Positions 26,511 through 34,358 of a stretch of 64,000 nucleotides of DNA are shown piece by piece. The notes beneath the pieces were generated by a model. That model saw only the letters and a program-made list of their open reading frames with translations, did no database searches and had not been told where the DNA came from. The first letter of the stretch is position 1; every line of letters starts with the position of its first letter. The position numbers and the translations under genes are program-made. Source of the DNA: Ardenticatenaceae bacterium (GTDB lineage Bacteria > Chloroflexota > Anaerolineae > Promineifilales > Promineifilaceae); contig JACKBQ010000001.1 in assembly GCA_020634455.1 (NCBI GenBank), forward strand, positions 992,001 to 1,056,000. The letters run 5' to 3'.

Positions 26511-29354
26511 ATGAAACGACTCCTTGTTTTTCTCGCCCTTTTTGGTTGGCTTACTTGCTTTGTTGGCCCGGCTGCGGCCCAAACGGCCGTTCAGTACGAA
26601 CGGTACGACGTGAACATTACCGTGCTGGCAGACGGCCGTTTCACCGTGCAAGAAATCCAGCAAATCCACTTTGAAGATGAATTCACCCAGGGCTTTGCCG
26701 AAATCCCCCTCGCCTACACCAACGGCATTGAAAATGTAAAGGTGACCGGCGGCCCCACGCTGGAAACGCAAACGCTCTACCTGCCCGGCAGCGGCGCGGC
26801 CCAAACCTTCACCCAGTCACGCGAAGGGGACAGCCTGTTTGTAGATTGGCAATACGCCCCCACCAGCCCCGGCGACACGATGGTGTTTGTGCTGGAGTAC
26901 ACCGTGCAGGGCGGCCTGTGGGTCTACCCGGAAGCCAAGCGACTGGAGTGGCGCGCCGTGCCCGCCGACCGCAGCGGCATTCCCGTGCCGCACAGCCAGG
27001 TGACCGTTACGCTGCCCGCCGCCGTGCCTGCATCAGCCCTCATGGCCGATGCGTTTGGCCCCGAATTTGACGTGAAAATCGTGGAAGAGGCGGCCAGCAC
27101 CACCGTGATTTACCAGTCTGCGGGCGAAATAGCTGACGGCACACAGTTCCAGATTATTCTCGATTTTCCGCCGGATGTGGTAACGGCCGTTGCCCAACCG
27201 TGGCAAATCGCCGAGGACAGCGCCAATCTTGTGTACAGCATTGACCAAATCCAGATGCAAATTGAGATGCAGCCCGATGGCACTCTGAATGTGGTCGAAA
27301 CACAGCAGGTGAACGTACAGGCGGGCATTTTGTACGAAGGGTTCCGCCAGTTCAGCCTGCTCTTCACCGACGGCATCCAGATTTTGGGCGTGCGCGAAGG
27401 GGATTTTGCCCTGGCGGAAATGGAACCGGGCAGCGATTGCCTGGATTGCTACACCGTGGCCACGCAAACCCCGTTTAGCTGGTGGGCCAGCTACAGCCCC
27501 GTCACCGACGAGGTGCAAATCAACGAGGAAGCGGCAGGCAACGTGGCTCTGAACTGGTATGTTCCTGCGCTCGTAGCGGGCGAAAGCAGCCAGTTTACCA
27601 TTGAGTACGTCGTCGAAGGCGCAGTTTTGCCCAGCGGCACGGAGCAGTTTTTGAACTGGACGGCCGTTTCCAACTATGATGTCCCCATCCAAAACGTGCA
27701 GGTCACCTGGCTGCTGCCCAGCGGCCTGAGCCTGGAAGATGCTACCTTCAACGGCGACAATCTCGATGTGTCTCGCACGGCCGATGGTGCCATTTTGCTC
27801 ACAAATCTGGAAAGAATCTTGCCCAACACCCCCTGGCAAATCGCCATGACCTTGCCGCCCGATGCGCTAGATGCCACCGTGCCCGCCTGGCAAGACAAAA
27901 TTGATGCTGAGGTGGCCGAAGGGATCGCCTACCAGGAACAGCAGGCCCGCAACGCGCTGACCCGGCTGGTTGTCGCTATTTTGGTGGTGGTGCTGGCAAT
28001 CTTGGGTGGCTTGACCTATTGGTATTTGCAGGGCAGCCGCCGCCTGCGTGAGGCGCGAGGCAATTACCGCACCGAGCCGCCATCTGACCTGCCGCCGGGC
28101 GTGGTGAACTTTCTGGTCGAGGGCAAAATGACGGCGCGGGGCATTCTGGCCGCCGTGCTGCACCTGGCAGATTTGGGGCTGTTGCGTCTGAAAATGGGCG
28201 ATCCGCTGGAGATTACGGCCGTTCGCCAGCAATCCCTCACGGCTAACAGCAAAATCATCACCCCCGCCGGGGAAGAACGAACAATTTCCCGCTTTTTGGC
28301 TGATCTATTCAACCTCTTGCTGTCGCATTTGCCAGAGGGTAAAAGCGTGTCGTTGACCTCCTCGCTGCTCATTTTGCCCAACGAACTGCCCCAGCTTACC
28401 AAAACAATGGGCGAGGAGATGGTGGGGTATTTTTACGGCCGTTCTGGTGGCCTTAGCAAAAATAGCAATGCGGTCAGCTTCATCAGCATGATCGCCATTT
28501 TCGGGGCGCTCGCCTACATCTTCGTGAACAATCTGGATGCACGTTGGGACGTACCATTCCCGTTTTTTATGGTTGGCGGCATGATGCTTTGGATATTTTT
28601 GAACATCCGTAAGGAACGTCCAGGCCGCCCGCTAACTGAGCAAGCGAAAAAAGAGAAAGAAAAATGGCAAGGCTTCAAGCTGTACCTGAGCGAAATCCAG
28701 CAGTTTGGCAATCTAGCCGAAGCGCAGGAAATTTTGGACAACTACTTTGCCTACGCCGTGGCTTTGGGTGTAGACGAGCGGCTGCTGGCCCAAATCGAGG
28801 CGCTGGGCGGCAAAATGCCCACCTGGCTGGGTGAGGGCACAGTCACGCACCCCATCCGACGGCGCAGTTGGCATGACCGCTGGCAGCGTCGCATCGACCG
28901 TGGCGCATGGCGACCTGTACCGCCGCGCCCGACGGCTGGCGTTCCCTCAGCCACGCCGTTACCCACAACTGGCCCAGGCGACGGCCGTCCTCCGTTGGAA
29001 AAACTGTCGGATTCGTTGGCAGGCGGGCTAGAGCGCAGTAGTGATCGTTTGGCCGATGTGTTGAATACGGCCGTTGGCAGCAAATCCGCCGACACCCCCA
29101 ACATCGTCCTCAACGCCGCCGGGCAAAGCGTGAAGCTAAATTGGGACGGCGACCAATCGGTAGACCGCATGATGAACGACATCATGAACAAGGCTCAAAC
29201 GATCAAACCAATACGGCCGTCTTCCGGGGGCGGCAGTGGCGGCTATCGCGGCGGGTCACGCAGCAGCTTCGGCCGCAGCAGCTCGCGCAGCTCTAGCTCA
29301 CGCAGCTCCAGCTCACGACGCAGCGGCGGTGGCGGCAGCCGCGGCTTCCGCTAA
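26511..29354 (+). CDS. DUF2207-type membrane protein with duplicated extracytoplasmic domain
   Basis: The protein has 947 residues and unknown function. A signal peptide (1-24, ending PAAAQ) precedes two beta-rich DUF2207-like domains in tandem. The first (about 25-225) starts YERYDVNITVLADGRFTVQE and the second (about 240-450) starts YSIDQIQMQIEMQPDGTLNV. One helix lies at about 485-508, then a cytoplasmic segment with ARGILAAVLHLADLGLL, then two helices at about 655-705. The final 45 residues are an unusual Gly/Ser/Arg tail (RSSSSRSSSSRRSGGGG). Usual DUF2207 proteins are shorter with one N-terminal domain, so a duplication is inferred. The small membrane protein and two-component pair downstream share its strand. 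Confidence 0.82.
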   Translation: MKRLLVFLALFGWLTCFVGPAAAQTAVQYERYDVNITVLADGRFTVQEIQQIHFEDEFTQGFAEIPLAYTNGIENVKVTGGPTLETQTLYLPGSGAAQTFTQSREGDSLFVDWQYAPTSPGDTMVFVLEYTVQGGLWVYPEAKRLEWRAVPADRSGIPVPHSQVTVTLPAAVPASALMADAFGPEFDVKIVEEAASTTVIYQSAGEIADGTQFQIILDFPPDVVTAVAQPWQIAEDSANLVYSIDQIQMQIEMQPDGTLNVVETQQVNVQAGILYEGFRQFSLLFTDGIQILGVREGDFALAEMEPGSDCLDCYTVATQTPFSWWASYSPVTDEVQINEEAAGNVALNWYVPALVAGESSQFTIEYVVEGAVLPSGTEQFLNWTAVSNYDVPIQNVQVTWLLPSGLSLEDATFNGDNLDVSRTADGAILLTNLERILPNTPWQIAMTLPPDALDATVPAWQDKIDAEVAEGIAYQEQQARNALTRLVVAILVVVLAILGGLTYWYLQGSRRLREARGNYRTEPPSDLPPGVVNFLVEGKMTARGILAAVLHLADLGLLRLKMGDPLEITAVRQQSLTANSKIITPAGEERTISRFLADLFNLLLSHLPEGKSVSLTSSLLILPNELPQLTKTMGEEMVGYFYGRSGGLSKNSNAVSFISMIAIFGALAYIFVNNLDARWDVPFPFFMVGGMMLWIFLNIRKERPGRPLTEQAKKEKEKWQGFKLYLSEIQQFGNLAEAQEILDNYFAYAVALGVDERLLAQIEALGGKMPTWLGEGTVTHPIRRRSWHDRWQRRIDRGAWRPVPPRPTAGVPSATPLPTTGPGDGRPPLEKLSDSLAGGLERSSDRLADVLNTAVGSKSADTPNIVLNAAGQSVKLNWDGDQSVDRMMNDIMNKAQTIKPIRPSSGGGSGGYRGGSRSSFGRSSSRSSSSRSSSSRRSGGGGSRGFR

Positions 29355-29365
29355 AAGCCCCTCGC

Positions 29366-29430
29366 AGATTGGACCATTTTTATTGCTAACTTGCAGCACA
29401 AATAAAAGCCGAAAATGGTCCAATCTTTTT
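29366..29430 (+). terminator. Terminator-like inverted repeat after the DUF2207-type gene
   Basis: AGATTGGACCATTTT (29366-29380) is the exact reverse complement of AAAATGGTCCAATCT (29412-29426), followed by TTTT. The loop is about 31 nt, longer than usual. It begins 12 bp after the stop codon. Confidence 0.6.
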
Positions 29431-29514
29431 CCCAAAACCTACACCACCTCTAAAAACTGTTTACACATTCCCTACACATTTGCTTGCTACGCTACTTCTA
29501 AATTAAGTTAACTT

Positions 29515-29600
29515 TTCACCCTCACCCCAGCCCTCTCCCTCAAGGGAGAGGGAGCCGTTCCCTCCCCCTGGCAGGGGGAGGGCCAGGGAGGGGGTAAAGA
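29515..29600. repeat. CCCTCTCCC/GGGAGAGGG dispersed repeat
   Basis: The run holds CACCCTCACCCCAGCCCTCT, CCCTCAAGGGAGAGGGAG and CCCTCCCCCTGGCAGGGGGA, nested inverted repeats that can form two hairpins. It is related to the shorter copy at 6539-6583 and lies directly upstream of the next ribosome-binding region. Confidence 0.7.
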
Positions 29601-29616
29601 TTTTGGAGGTAGCGAC

Positions 29617-30033
29617 ATGCGAGCAAGAAAAAAGCGTTGGTTTAAGCGACTGCTGAAAGTGGGTAGGGTGTTTATGCTGATTGGCATTGGCATCGTCATC
29701 GGTCTGGCAATCGGGGAAAGTTCGGCCCAGGCGGAGCACATCCTTGTGGTGCGTGATGGCGAATCTGTGCGGGTGGAACGGCCGTTTCAAGAGCGCATCG
29801 AGGTAGAAATCCCACCCATCCCCACCATCCCGCCGATTCCAGACATGCCCGATATGCCCGATATGCCCACAACGATACACCTGCACCGGGACGGCCCCAC
29901 ATTTTTTGACGTGGTTAACGGCATCGGCACCATCCTGGCCTCGTTTGGCCTGATTGGTCTGGGTTTGCTGATGGTTGTGCGCGGACGACGGCAAATCATC
30001 AAGGAAAAATCTCCCGAATCGCTAAACAAATAA
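29617..30033 (+). CDS. Small bitopic membrane protein with Pro-Asp-Met repeats
   Basis: The 138-residue protein is not recognised. A strongly basic N-terminus (MRARKKRWFKRLLK) leads into a first membrane helix (about 18-36). A loop of about 70 residues contains IPPIPTIPPIP and a threefold PDM repeat (residues about 75-86). A second helix (about 105-122) and a basic tail follow, so both ends should be cytoplasmic. TTTGGAGGTAGCGAC precedes the ATG and is a good ribosome-binding site. It sits between the DUF2207-type gene and the two-component pair and might be an accessory of either (inference). Confidence 0.7.
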   Translation: MRARKKRWFKRLLKVGRVFMLIGIGIVIGLAIGESSAQAEHILVVRDGESVRVERPFQERIEVEIPPIPTIPPIPDMPDMPDMPTTIHLHRDGPTFFDVVNGIGTILASFGLIGLGLLMVVRGRRQIIKEKSPESLNK

Positions 30034-30035
30034 TC

Positions 30036-30068
30036 TTGTAGAGGCAGGTCTAAGACCTGCCCCTACGG
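30036..30068. repeat. GGCAGGTCT palindromic dispersed repeat
   Basis: GTAGAGGCAGGTCTAAGACC followed by TGCCCCTAC is a near-perfect inverted repeat (GTAGGGGCAGGTCTTAGACCTGCCCCTAC type). This family is frequent between genes of many environmental bacteria. It separates the small membrane protein from the response regulator. Confidence 0.65.
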
Positions 30069-30094
30069 TGCGATGTGCTAAAATCTGGTCACTC

Positions 30095-30790
30095 ATGGAC
30101 AAAATTTTAATTGTGGAAGACGAAGTGCGGATTGTGCGGACGCTACGGCTTTATTTGGAGCAGGCGGGGTTTGCCGTAACGGCCGTTCACACCGGCACCG
30201 ACGCCATCCCCGCCTTTCGGCAGGAACGGCCGTCTCTCGTTCTGCTCGATCTCAATTTGCCGGGGCAGGATGGGCTGGACGTCTGCCGCAGCCTGCGCCG
30301 CCTGGGCAACGTGCCCATCATTATGCTCACCGCCCGCACTGAGGAAATGGATCGGCTGATTGGCCTGGAGTTGGGGGCTGACGACTACATCAGCAAGCCG
30401 TTTTCCCCGCGCGAGGTGGTGGCTCGCGTGCGCGCCGTGCTGCGCCGCACCCAGGGCAGCCTGGCCAGCGAAAATCTGCTGCAAGCCGGGGCACTCCAGC
30501 TTGATTTGGCCGCCTACCGCGTCTGGATTGATGGCCAACTGGTGGATTTGACCCAAACCGAGTTTGAGCTGATGGCCACGCTGCTGCGCCACAAGGGGCA
30601 GGTGCTCAGCCGGGCGCAATTGTTGGAAGCGGTGCAGGGCGTAGCCCACGAGGAGTTCGAGCGGGCGATTGATCAGCACATCAAAAACCTGCGGCGCAAG
30701 CTGAAAACGGCCGTTGGCGACCACCCCATCATCCACACCATTTACGGCGTGGGTTATCGGCTGGACGAGGTGCTGCTGCCCGATGTGTAA
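30095..30790 (+). CDS. OmpR/PhoB-family response regulator
   Basis: This DNA-binding response regulator has 231 residues. The receiver domain has the acidic pair in VEDE, phospho-acceptor D52 in LVLLDLNLPGQDG, the Thr in MLTART and the conserved Lys in ISKPF. The C-terminal winged-helix domain (about 130-228) shows DLTQTEFELMATLLRHKGQVLSR and the terminal YGVGYRLDE. The ATG at 30095 starts exactly at the receiver domain. An in-frame ATG nine codons upstream would only add residues unlike the family. It overlaps the kinase gene by 8 bp, so the two are translationally coupled partners. Target genes are unknown. Confidence 0.95.
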   Translation: MDKILIVEDEVRIVRTLRLYLEQAGFAVTAVHTGTDAIPAFRQERPSLVLLDLNLPGQDGLDVCRSLRRLGNVPIIMLTARTEEMDRLIGLELGADDYISKPFSPREVVARVRAVLRRTQGSLASENLLQAGALQLDLAAYRVWIDGQLVDLTQTEFELMATLLRHKGQVLSRAQLLEAVQGVAHEEFERAIDQHIKNLRRKLKTAVGDHPIIHTIYGVGYRLDEVLLPDV

Positions 30791-32354
30791 ATTTTTGCGT
30801 CGGTTACGGCCGTCTTACTGGTTCCGCGCGTTTAAGCAGCGGCGCGGCAAGCGCGTGTCGCCCAAGCAAATTCGCGTGGGGGACGAGCTGATCATCCTGA
30901 AGGAAGAGACGACGCGGTTTGGTCGGTTGAAGCGTTTTCTGTGGTTGAAACGGCCGTTTCGCTTCATTTGGCGAGTGCTGGGCTGGCTGTTCCGACTGCT
31001 GCGCCGTGCCTGGACCAGCTTCCGCTGGATGACCCGCAGCCTCTGGTTCCGGCTCATGGGCGCGTTTGCCGTCGTCATCTTCCTGATGCTGTTTATCGTC
31101 AGCAACGTCGTCGGCGATGTGACCGCCAGCGTTTTTAGCCAATACATCAGCCAGCGCAACGCACTCATCCGCGACACCATGCCCATGCTGGCCGAAGACC
31201 CCCAGGCGCTGGCAGATGCGGAAATCATCATTCGTCGCCCCAATGTTGCCACGCCCACACCACCCCAGTTCTCCGATTTCCCCAACATTGATTTTGAGCC
31301 GCCAGAGATTGTGGTGCAGCCGCCTGCCATCGTCATTGCCCCTGATGAAGGCATCACCGATACGGCCGAAATTATCACTTTGCCGCTGCTGGATTTATTG
31401 GATTCCACGTCGCCAGACGCGCAGGGCCTATCTTTTTTGAATGATGTGCGGGATGCGGCGCAAACGGCCGTTATCGCCGCAGTTTTCGTTTCTTTGGTGT
31501 TGGGTACGATTATCTTCTGGCAAATTACCCGCCCCCTCAGCCAGATGCGCCGCGCCTCGCAGGCACTGGCGGCGGGCGAGGCCAACGTGCGCGTCCCCGT
31601 CCGTTCGCAGGATGAGCTGGGCAAGGTGGCCGAAGCGTTTAACCAGATGGCCAGCAAAATTTCGGAGCAGGAGCAGCTGCGGCGGCAAATGGTGGCCGAC
31701 GTGGCCCACGAGCTGCGCACGCCGCTCACCGTCATGCAGGCCAACCTGGAAGCGATGCTCGACGGCCTGCTGGAGCCAAATCCCACCGAACTGCAAGAGC
31801 TCAACGACGAAGTCCACCGCCTCTCCCGCCTCATCGACGATTTGCGTTTGCTCTCCCTGGCGGATTCCGGCCAGCTCTCCCTCGCGCTGCAAAAAGTGGA
31901 CGTGCGCGAACTGACGGCCACCGTTGTGGCCCGCCTGGCTCCCCTGGCGGAAAGCAGCGGCGTGAAGCTGGTAGATGATGCTCCCGCCCAGCCGCTCTTT
32001 GTCCAGGCAGATGCGGACAGGATTCAGCAGGCGCTGACCAATTTGGTTGCCAATGGGATTCGGCATACGCCAGAGGGGGGACGGGTGCGGGTAACGGCCG
32101 TTCGCGAACAAACCACCATCCACCTTTCCGTCATAGACAGCGGCCCCGGCATTCCCCCGGAAGATTTGCCCAACGTCTTCGACCGCTTTTGGCGCGGCGA
32201 CAAATCCCGCAGCCGCCACAGCGGTGGCTCCGGCCTCGGTTTGGCCATCGTCAAACAAATTGTGGAACTGCATCACGGGCGCGTGAGCGTGCTCTCCCCC
32301 AGCGGCAGCGGCGCGGTTTTCACCATCTCTTTGCCGGTGGACGGTGAGCAGTAG
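30783..32354 (+). CDS. Membrane sensor histidine kinase (HAMP-HisKA-HATPase)
   Basis: This is the partner kinase of the preceding regulator, 523 residues. A long basic N-terminal cytoplasmic stretch (about 85 residues) precedes the first helix (about 90-115). An extracytoplasmic loop of about 110 residues has Pro/Ile-rich repeats (EPPEIVVQPPAIVIAPD). The second helix (about 225-248) leads into HAMP, then HisKA with H309 in VAHELRTPLT. HATPase_c follows with N-box LVANGIRHTPEGG, G1 DSGPGIP and G2 GGSGLGLAIVKQI. Its start ATGTGTAA overlaps the regulator's stop. The loop lacks a recognised sensor fold, so the stimulus is unknown. Confidence 0.94.
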   Translation: MCKFLRRLRPSYWFRAFKQRRGKRVSPKQIRVGDELIILKEETTRFGRLKRFLWLKRPFRFIWRVLGWLFRLLRRAWTSFRWMTRSLWFRLMGAFAVVIFLMLFIVSNVVGDVTASVFSQYISQRNALIRDTMPMLAEDPQALADAEIIIRRPNVATPTPPQFSDFPNIDFEPPEIVVQPPAIVIAPDEGITDTAEIITLPLLDLLDSTSPDAQGLSFLNDVRDAAQTAVIAAVFVSLVLGTIIFWQITRPLSQMRRASQALAAGEANVRVPVRSQDELGKVAEAFNQMASKISEQEQLRRQMVADVAHELRTPLTVMQANLEAMLDGLLEPNPTELQELNDEVHRLSRLIDDLRLLSLADSGQLSLALQKVDVRELTATVVARLAPLAESSGVKLVDDAPAQPLFVQADADRIQQALTNLVANGIRHTPEGGRVRVTAVREQTTIHLSVIDSGPGIPPEDLPNVFDRFWRGDKSRSRHSGGSGLGLAIVKQIVELHHGRVSVLSPSGSGAVFTISLPVDGEQ

Positions 32355-32385
32355 TCGGCAATCACCGATTACGGATTAGGGACTA
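32353..32385. repeat. ACCGATTAC-family dispersed repeat
   Basis: GTCGGCAATCACCGATTACG followed by GATTAGGGAC directly follows the kinase stop codon and runs up to the next start codon. It is a short member of the family described at 9733. Confidence 0.5.
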
Positions 32386-32386
32386 A

Positions 32387-33304
32387 ATGGTAATGGCTGA
32401 GACAAAAACAAAACGAACCCTCCGCGGCTGCCTGGTTTACTGGCTCAAGCTGGGCATTTTTGCCTTTGTTGCCCTGTACATCGCTTATTTTGTGGTGGCG
32501 ATTGAGTATTCTGTGCGTCCGGCTCCGTCTGAAATTTGCTGCCGCACACCAGCCGAAGCGGGTCTGGCTTATGAAGATGTTCAGTTCGCCAGTGCCGATG
32601 GTGTGATGCTGCACGGTTGGTACATTCCCTCGCAAAACGGAGCCGCTATCATTTTGCTGCATGGTTACGATAACAATCGCCTGCAAATGCTGGATCGCGC
32701 CAGTTTTCTGGCGCAGCAAGGGTACGGGGTGCTGCTTTATGATTTGCGGGGGCATGGCGAAAGCGAGAGCGATCTGCGTGCTTTTGGTTGGCCGGATGTG
32801 CCAGATGTGGCAACGGCCGTTGCCTTTCTGACCAATCAGCCGGAGGTAGAGGCTGGGCGTATTGGCATTTTGGGCTTCTCGGTTGGTGGACAGGTGGCAC
32901 TCCGCGCCGCAGCCGAGCTACCGGGCATTCAGGCCGTCGTGGCCGATGGTCCGGCAATGGTAGACAACCGCGATAGTCCCCAACCGGAATCGTTTATTGA
33001 AACAGTTTTTTATGTGGGGAACTTTATTGTGTATACGGGAACGGCCGTACGCACGGGAATCCAGACGCCTCTTTCAATTCAGGAAACGATTGCGACTGTG
33101 TCTCCAAAGCCCGTTTTGCTCATTGCCGCTGGTGGGGAAAACAGCATCGAACGCCGCATGGGAGAAGCCTATTTTGCCCAGGCTCAGGAGCCAAAGGAAC
33201 TGTGGCTCATTCCAGAAACGGGGCACGGCCAAGGGCTGGCGGCAAGACCAGAGGAATACGCAGAGCGCGTCGTCTCATTTTTTGATAAGGCGCTGCTGGA
33301 ATAA
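32387..33304 (+). CDS. Membrane-anchored alpha/beta hydrolase
   Basis: The 305-residue protein has one N-terminal membrane helix (about 18-42) and an extracytoplasmic alpha/beta-hydrolase fold. Markers are the oxyanion strand IILLHGYDNN, the RGHGESES turn, the nucleophile elbow GFSVGG (Ser near residue 165), a later Asp region around PKPVLLIAAGGENSIE, and the catalytic His in ETGHGQGL. The catalytic set looks complete. It resembles the YqkD/BAAT-like 'bound' hydrolases, but the substrate is unknown. Two ATG codons lie at 32387 and 32393. No strong ribosome-binding site is present. It may be co-transcribed with the two-component genes. Confidence 0.88.
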   Translation: MVMAETKTKRTLRGCLVYWLKLGIFAFVALYIAYFVVAIEYSVRPAPSEICCRTPAEAGLAYEDVQFASADGVMLHGWYIPSQNGAAIILLHGYDNNRLQMLDRASFLAQQGYGVLLYDLRGHGESESDLRAFGWPDVPDVATAVAFLTNQPEVEAGRIGILGFSVGGQVALRAAAELPGIQAVVADGPAMVDNRDSPQPESFIETVFYVGNFIVYTGTAVRTGIQTPLSIQETIATVSPKPVLLIAAGGENSIERRMGEAYFAQAQEPKELWLIPETGHGQGLAARPEEYAERVVSFFDKALLE

Positions 33305-33333
33305 AAACTGAACCTACCTGCCAAATAGATTGA

Positions 33334-33390
33334 GCCAATTTCTTTAACCGATACTATCTACCATTGAAAGAAAATTGGCCTGATTTTTTA
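33334..33390. terminator. Bidirectional terminator-like hairpin between convergent genes
   Basis: GCCAATTTCTTT (33334-33345) and AAAGAAAATTGGC (33367-33379) form an imperfect stem (one bulged A), followed by TGATTTTTTA. It separates the hydrolase (plus) from the chelatase locus (minus). Confidence 0.6.
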
Positions 33391-33398
33391 TTCCCTAG

Positions 33399-34358
33399 CT
33401 ACTTCTTGCTATCCAACTCACCCAAAACCGTCTGGTAGAGGGTATCCGCCCGTAAATCTTCCAGCGTGTGGCAAGGAGCGTCCAGCTTTTCAGCCAGCAG
33501 CTTGGCCAGGCCCTGATCGAACGCCGCGTGCTCCATGTTGATCACCACGCTGCGCACGCCCATCTCCTTGATCAGTTCGGCGATGCGGTGGGCTTCCGCT
33601 TGGGGCGGCATGTCGCTCAGGCTCACGTTGCCTGCACCGTCGGTGAGCAAAATCAGCATCGGCATCACGTCTGGGTGGGTGTACGCCTCCTGGCGGAATA
33701 CGTCGTAGGACATCATCAGCCCGGCGGAGAGCGGCGTCTTGCCGCCCACGGCGATATCGGCCAGCGCCTGTTTGGCGAGTTGGACAGAGTTAGTTGGCGG
33801 CAGCACCAGGTTGGAATCATTTTTGTTGAAGACAATCAGCCCGACGCGGTCGCGGCGCTGGTAGGCGTCTGTGAGCAGGGACATGATCGCCCCCTTGGTC
33901 GCTTCCATGCGCTCGGCGACGGCCATGCTCCAGCTGGCATCTACGGCAAAGAGGATGAGGTTGGCGGCACGACGCACGCGCACTTTTTCGCGCAGGTCGC
34001 TCTTTTTGAGGGAGAGGGCCATTTCCGAGGTGTCGCGTTCGCGTTGGAAGGGGGCGGCGGCGCGGAAGGTGGCGTCGAAGGCCAAATCCGTCACTTTGCC
34101 TTTGGGGACGCGGGCCTGAATGTAACGGCCGCGTTTGCGTTCGGTTTTGGTTTGGGAGCGGCGTCCTGCCGATTTGCGGGTGAGGCGGTCTAGCTGGGTG
34201 TCCAGGCGGCGGGCGGTGAACTCCTGCTTGGATTGGATTTTCTGGCCGCCTTCCCACCATTGCCCGTCCTGGGCCGATTGGGGCACCGTTTGGGGGCCGG
34301 CCTCAGCCTGCTGGCTGGTTTCGGCCCCGTCACTGGCTTCATCTGAATCTAACGCTTT
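33399..34358 (-). CDS. chlD: ChlD/BchD-like VWA domain, expressed as frameshift extension of the ChlI-like gene
   Basis: This frame supplies the C-terminal half of the medium subunit of magnesium or cobalt chelatase. An acidic/Gln-rich linker leads to a von Willebrand A domain with MIDAS motifs VDASWSM (DxSxS), the Thr in GGKTPLSAGL and Asp in LLTDGAGN. Read alone it could only start at GTG 34286 (VPQSAQDGQWW), with no ribosome-binding site. Read by -1 slippage at the nine-A run it continues the ChlI-like frame without interruption: KKK-ALDSDEASDGAETS and onward. The full frameshift product would be about 685 residues (366 + 319), the right size and domain order for ChlD (AAA+, acidic linker, VWA). 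The alternative is a frameshift mutation. Confidence 0.88.
   Translation of the reverse strand, partial: KALDSDEASDGAETSQQAEAGPQTVPQSAQDGQWWEGGQKIQSKQEFTARRLDTQLDRLTRKSAGRRSQTKTERKRGRYIQARVPKGKVTDLAFDATFRAAAPFQRERDTSEMALSLKKSDLREKVRVRRAANLILFAVDASWSMAVAERMEATKGAIMSLLTDAYQRRDRVGLIVFNKNDSNLVLPPTNSVQLAKQALADIAVGGKTPLSAGLMMSYDVFRQEAYTHPDVMPMLILLTDGAGNVSLSDMPPQAEAHRIAELIKEMGVRSVVINMEHAAFDQGLAKLLAEKLDAPCHTLEDLRADTLYQTVLGELDSKK

Noticed and set aside
33399..34286. Stand-alone VWA protein starting at GTG 34286
   Set aside because: No ribosome-binding site, and the frame is open and continuous with the ChlI-like gene by a -1 slip at A9.
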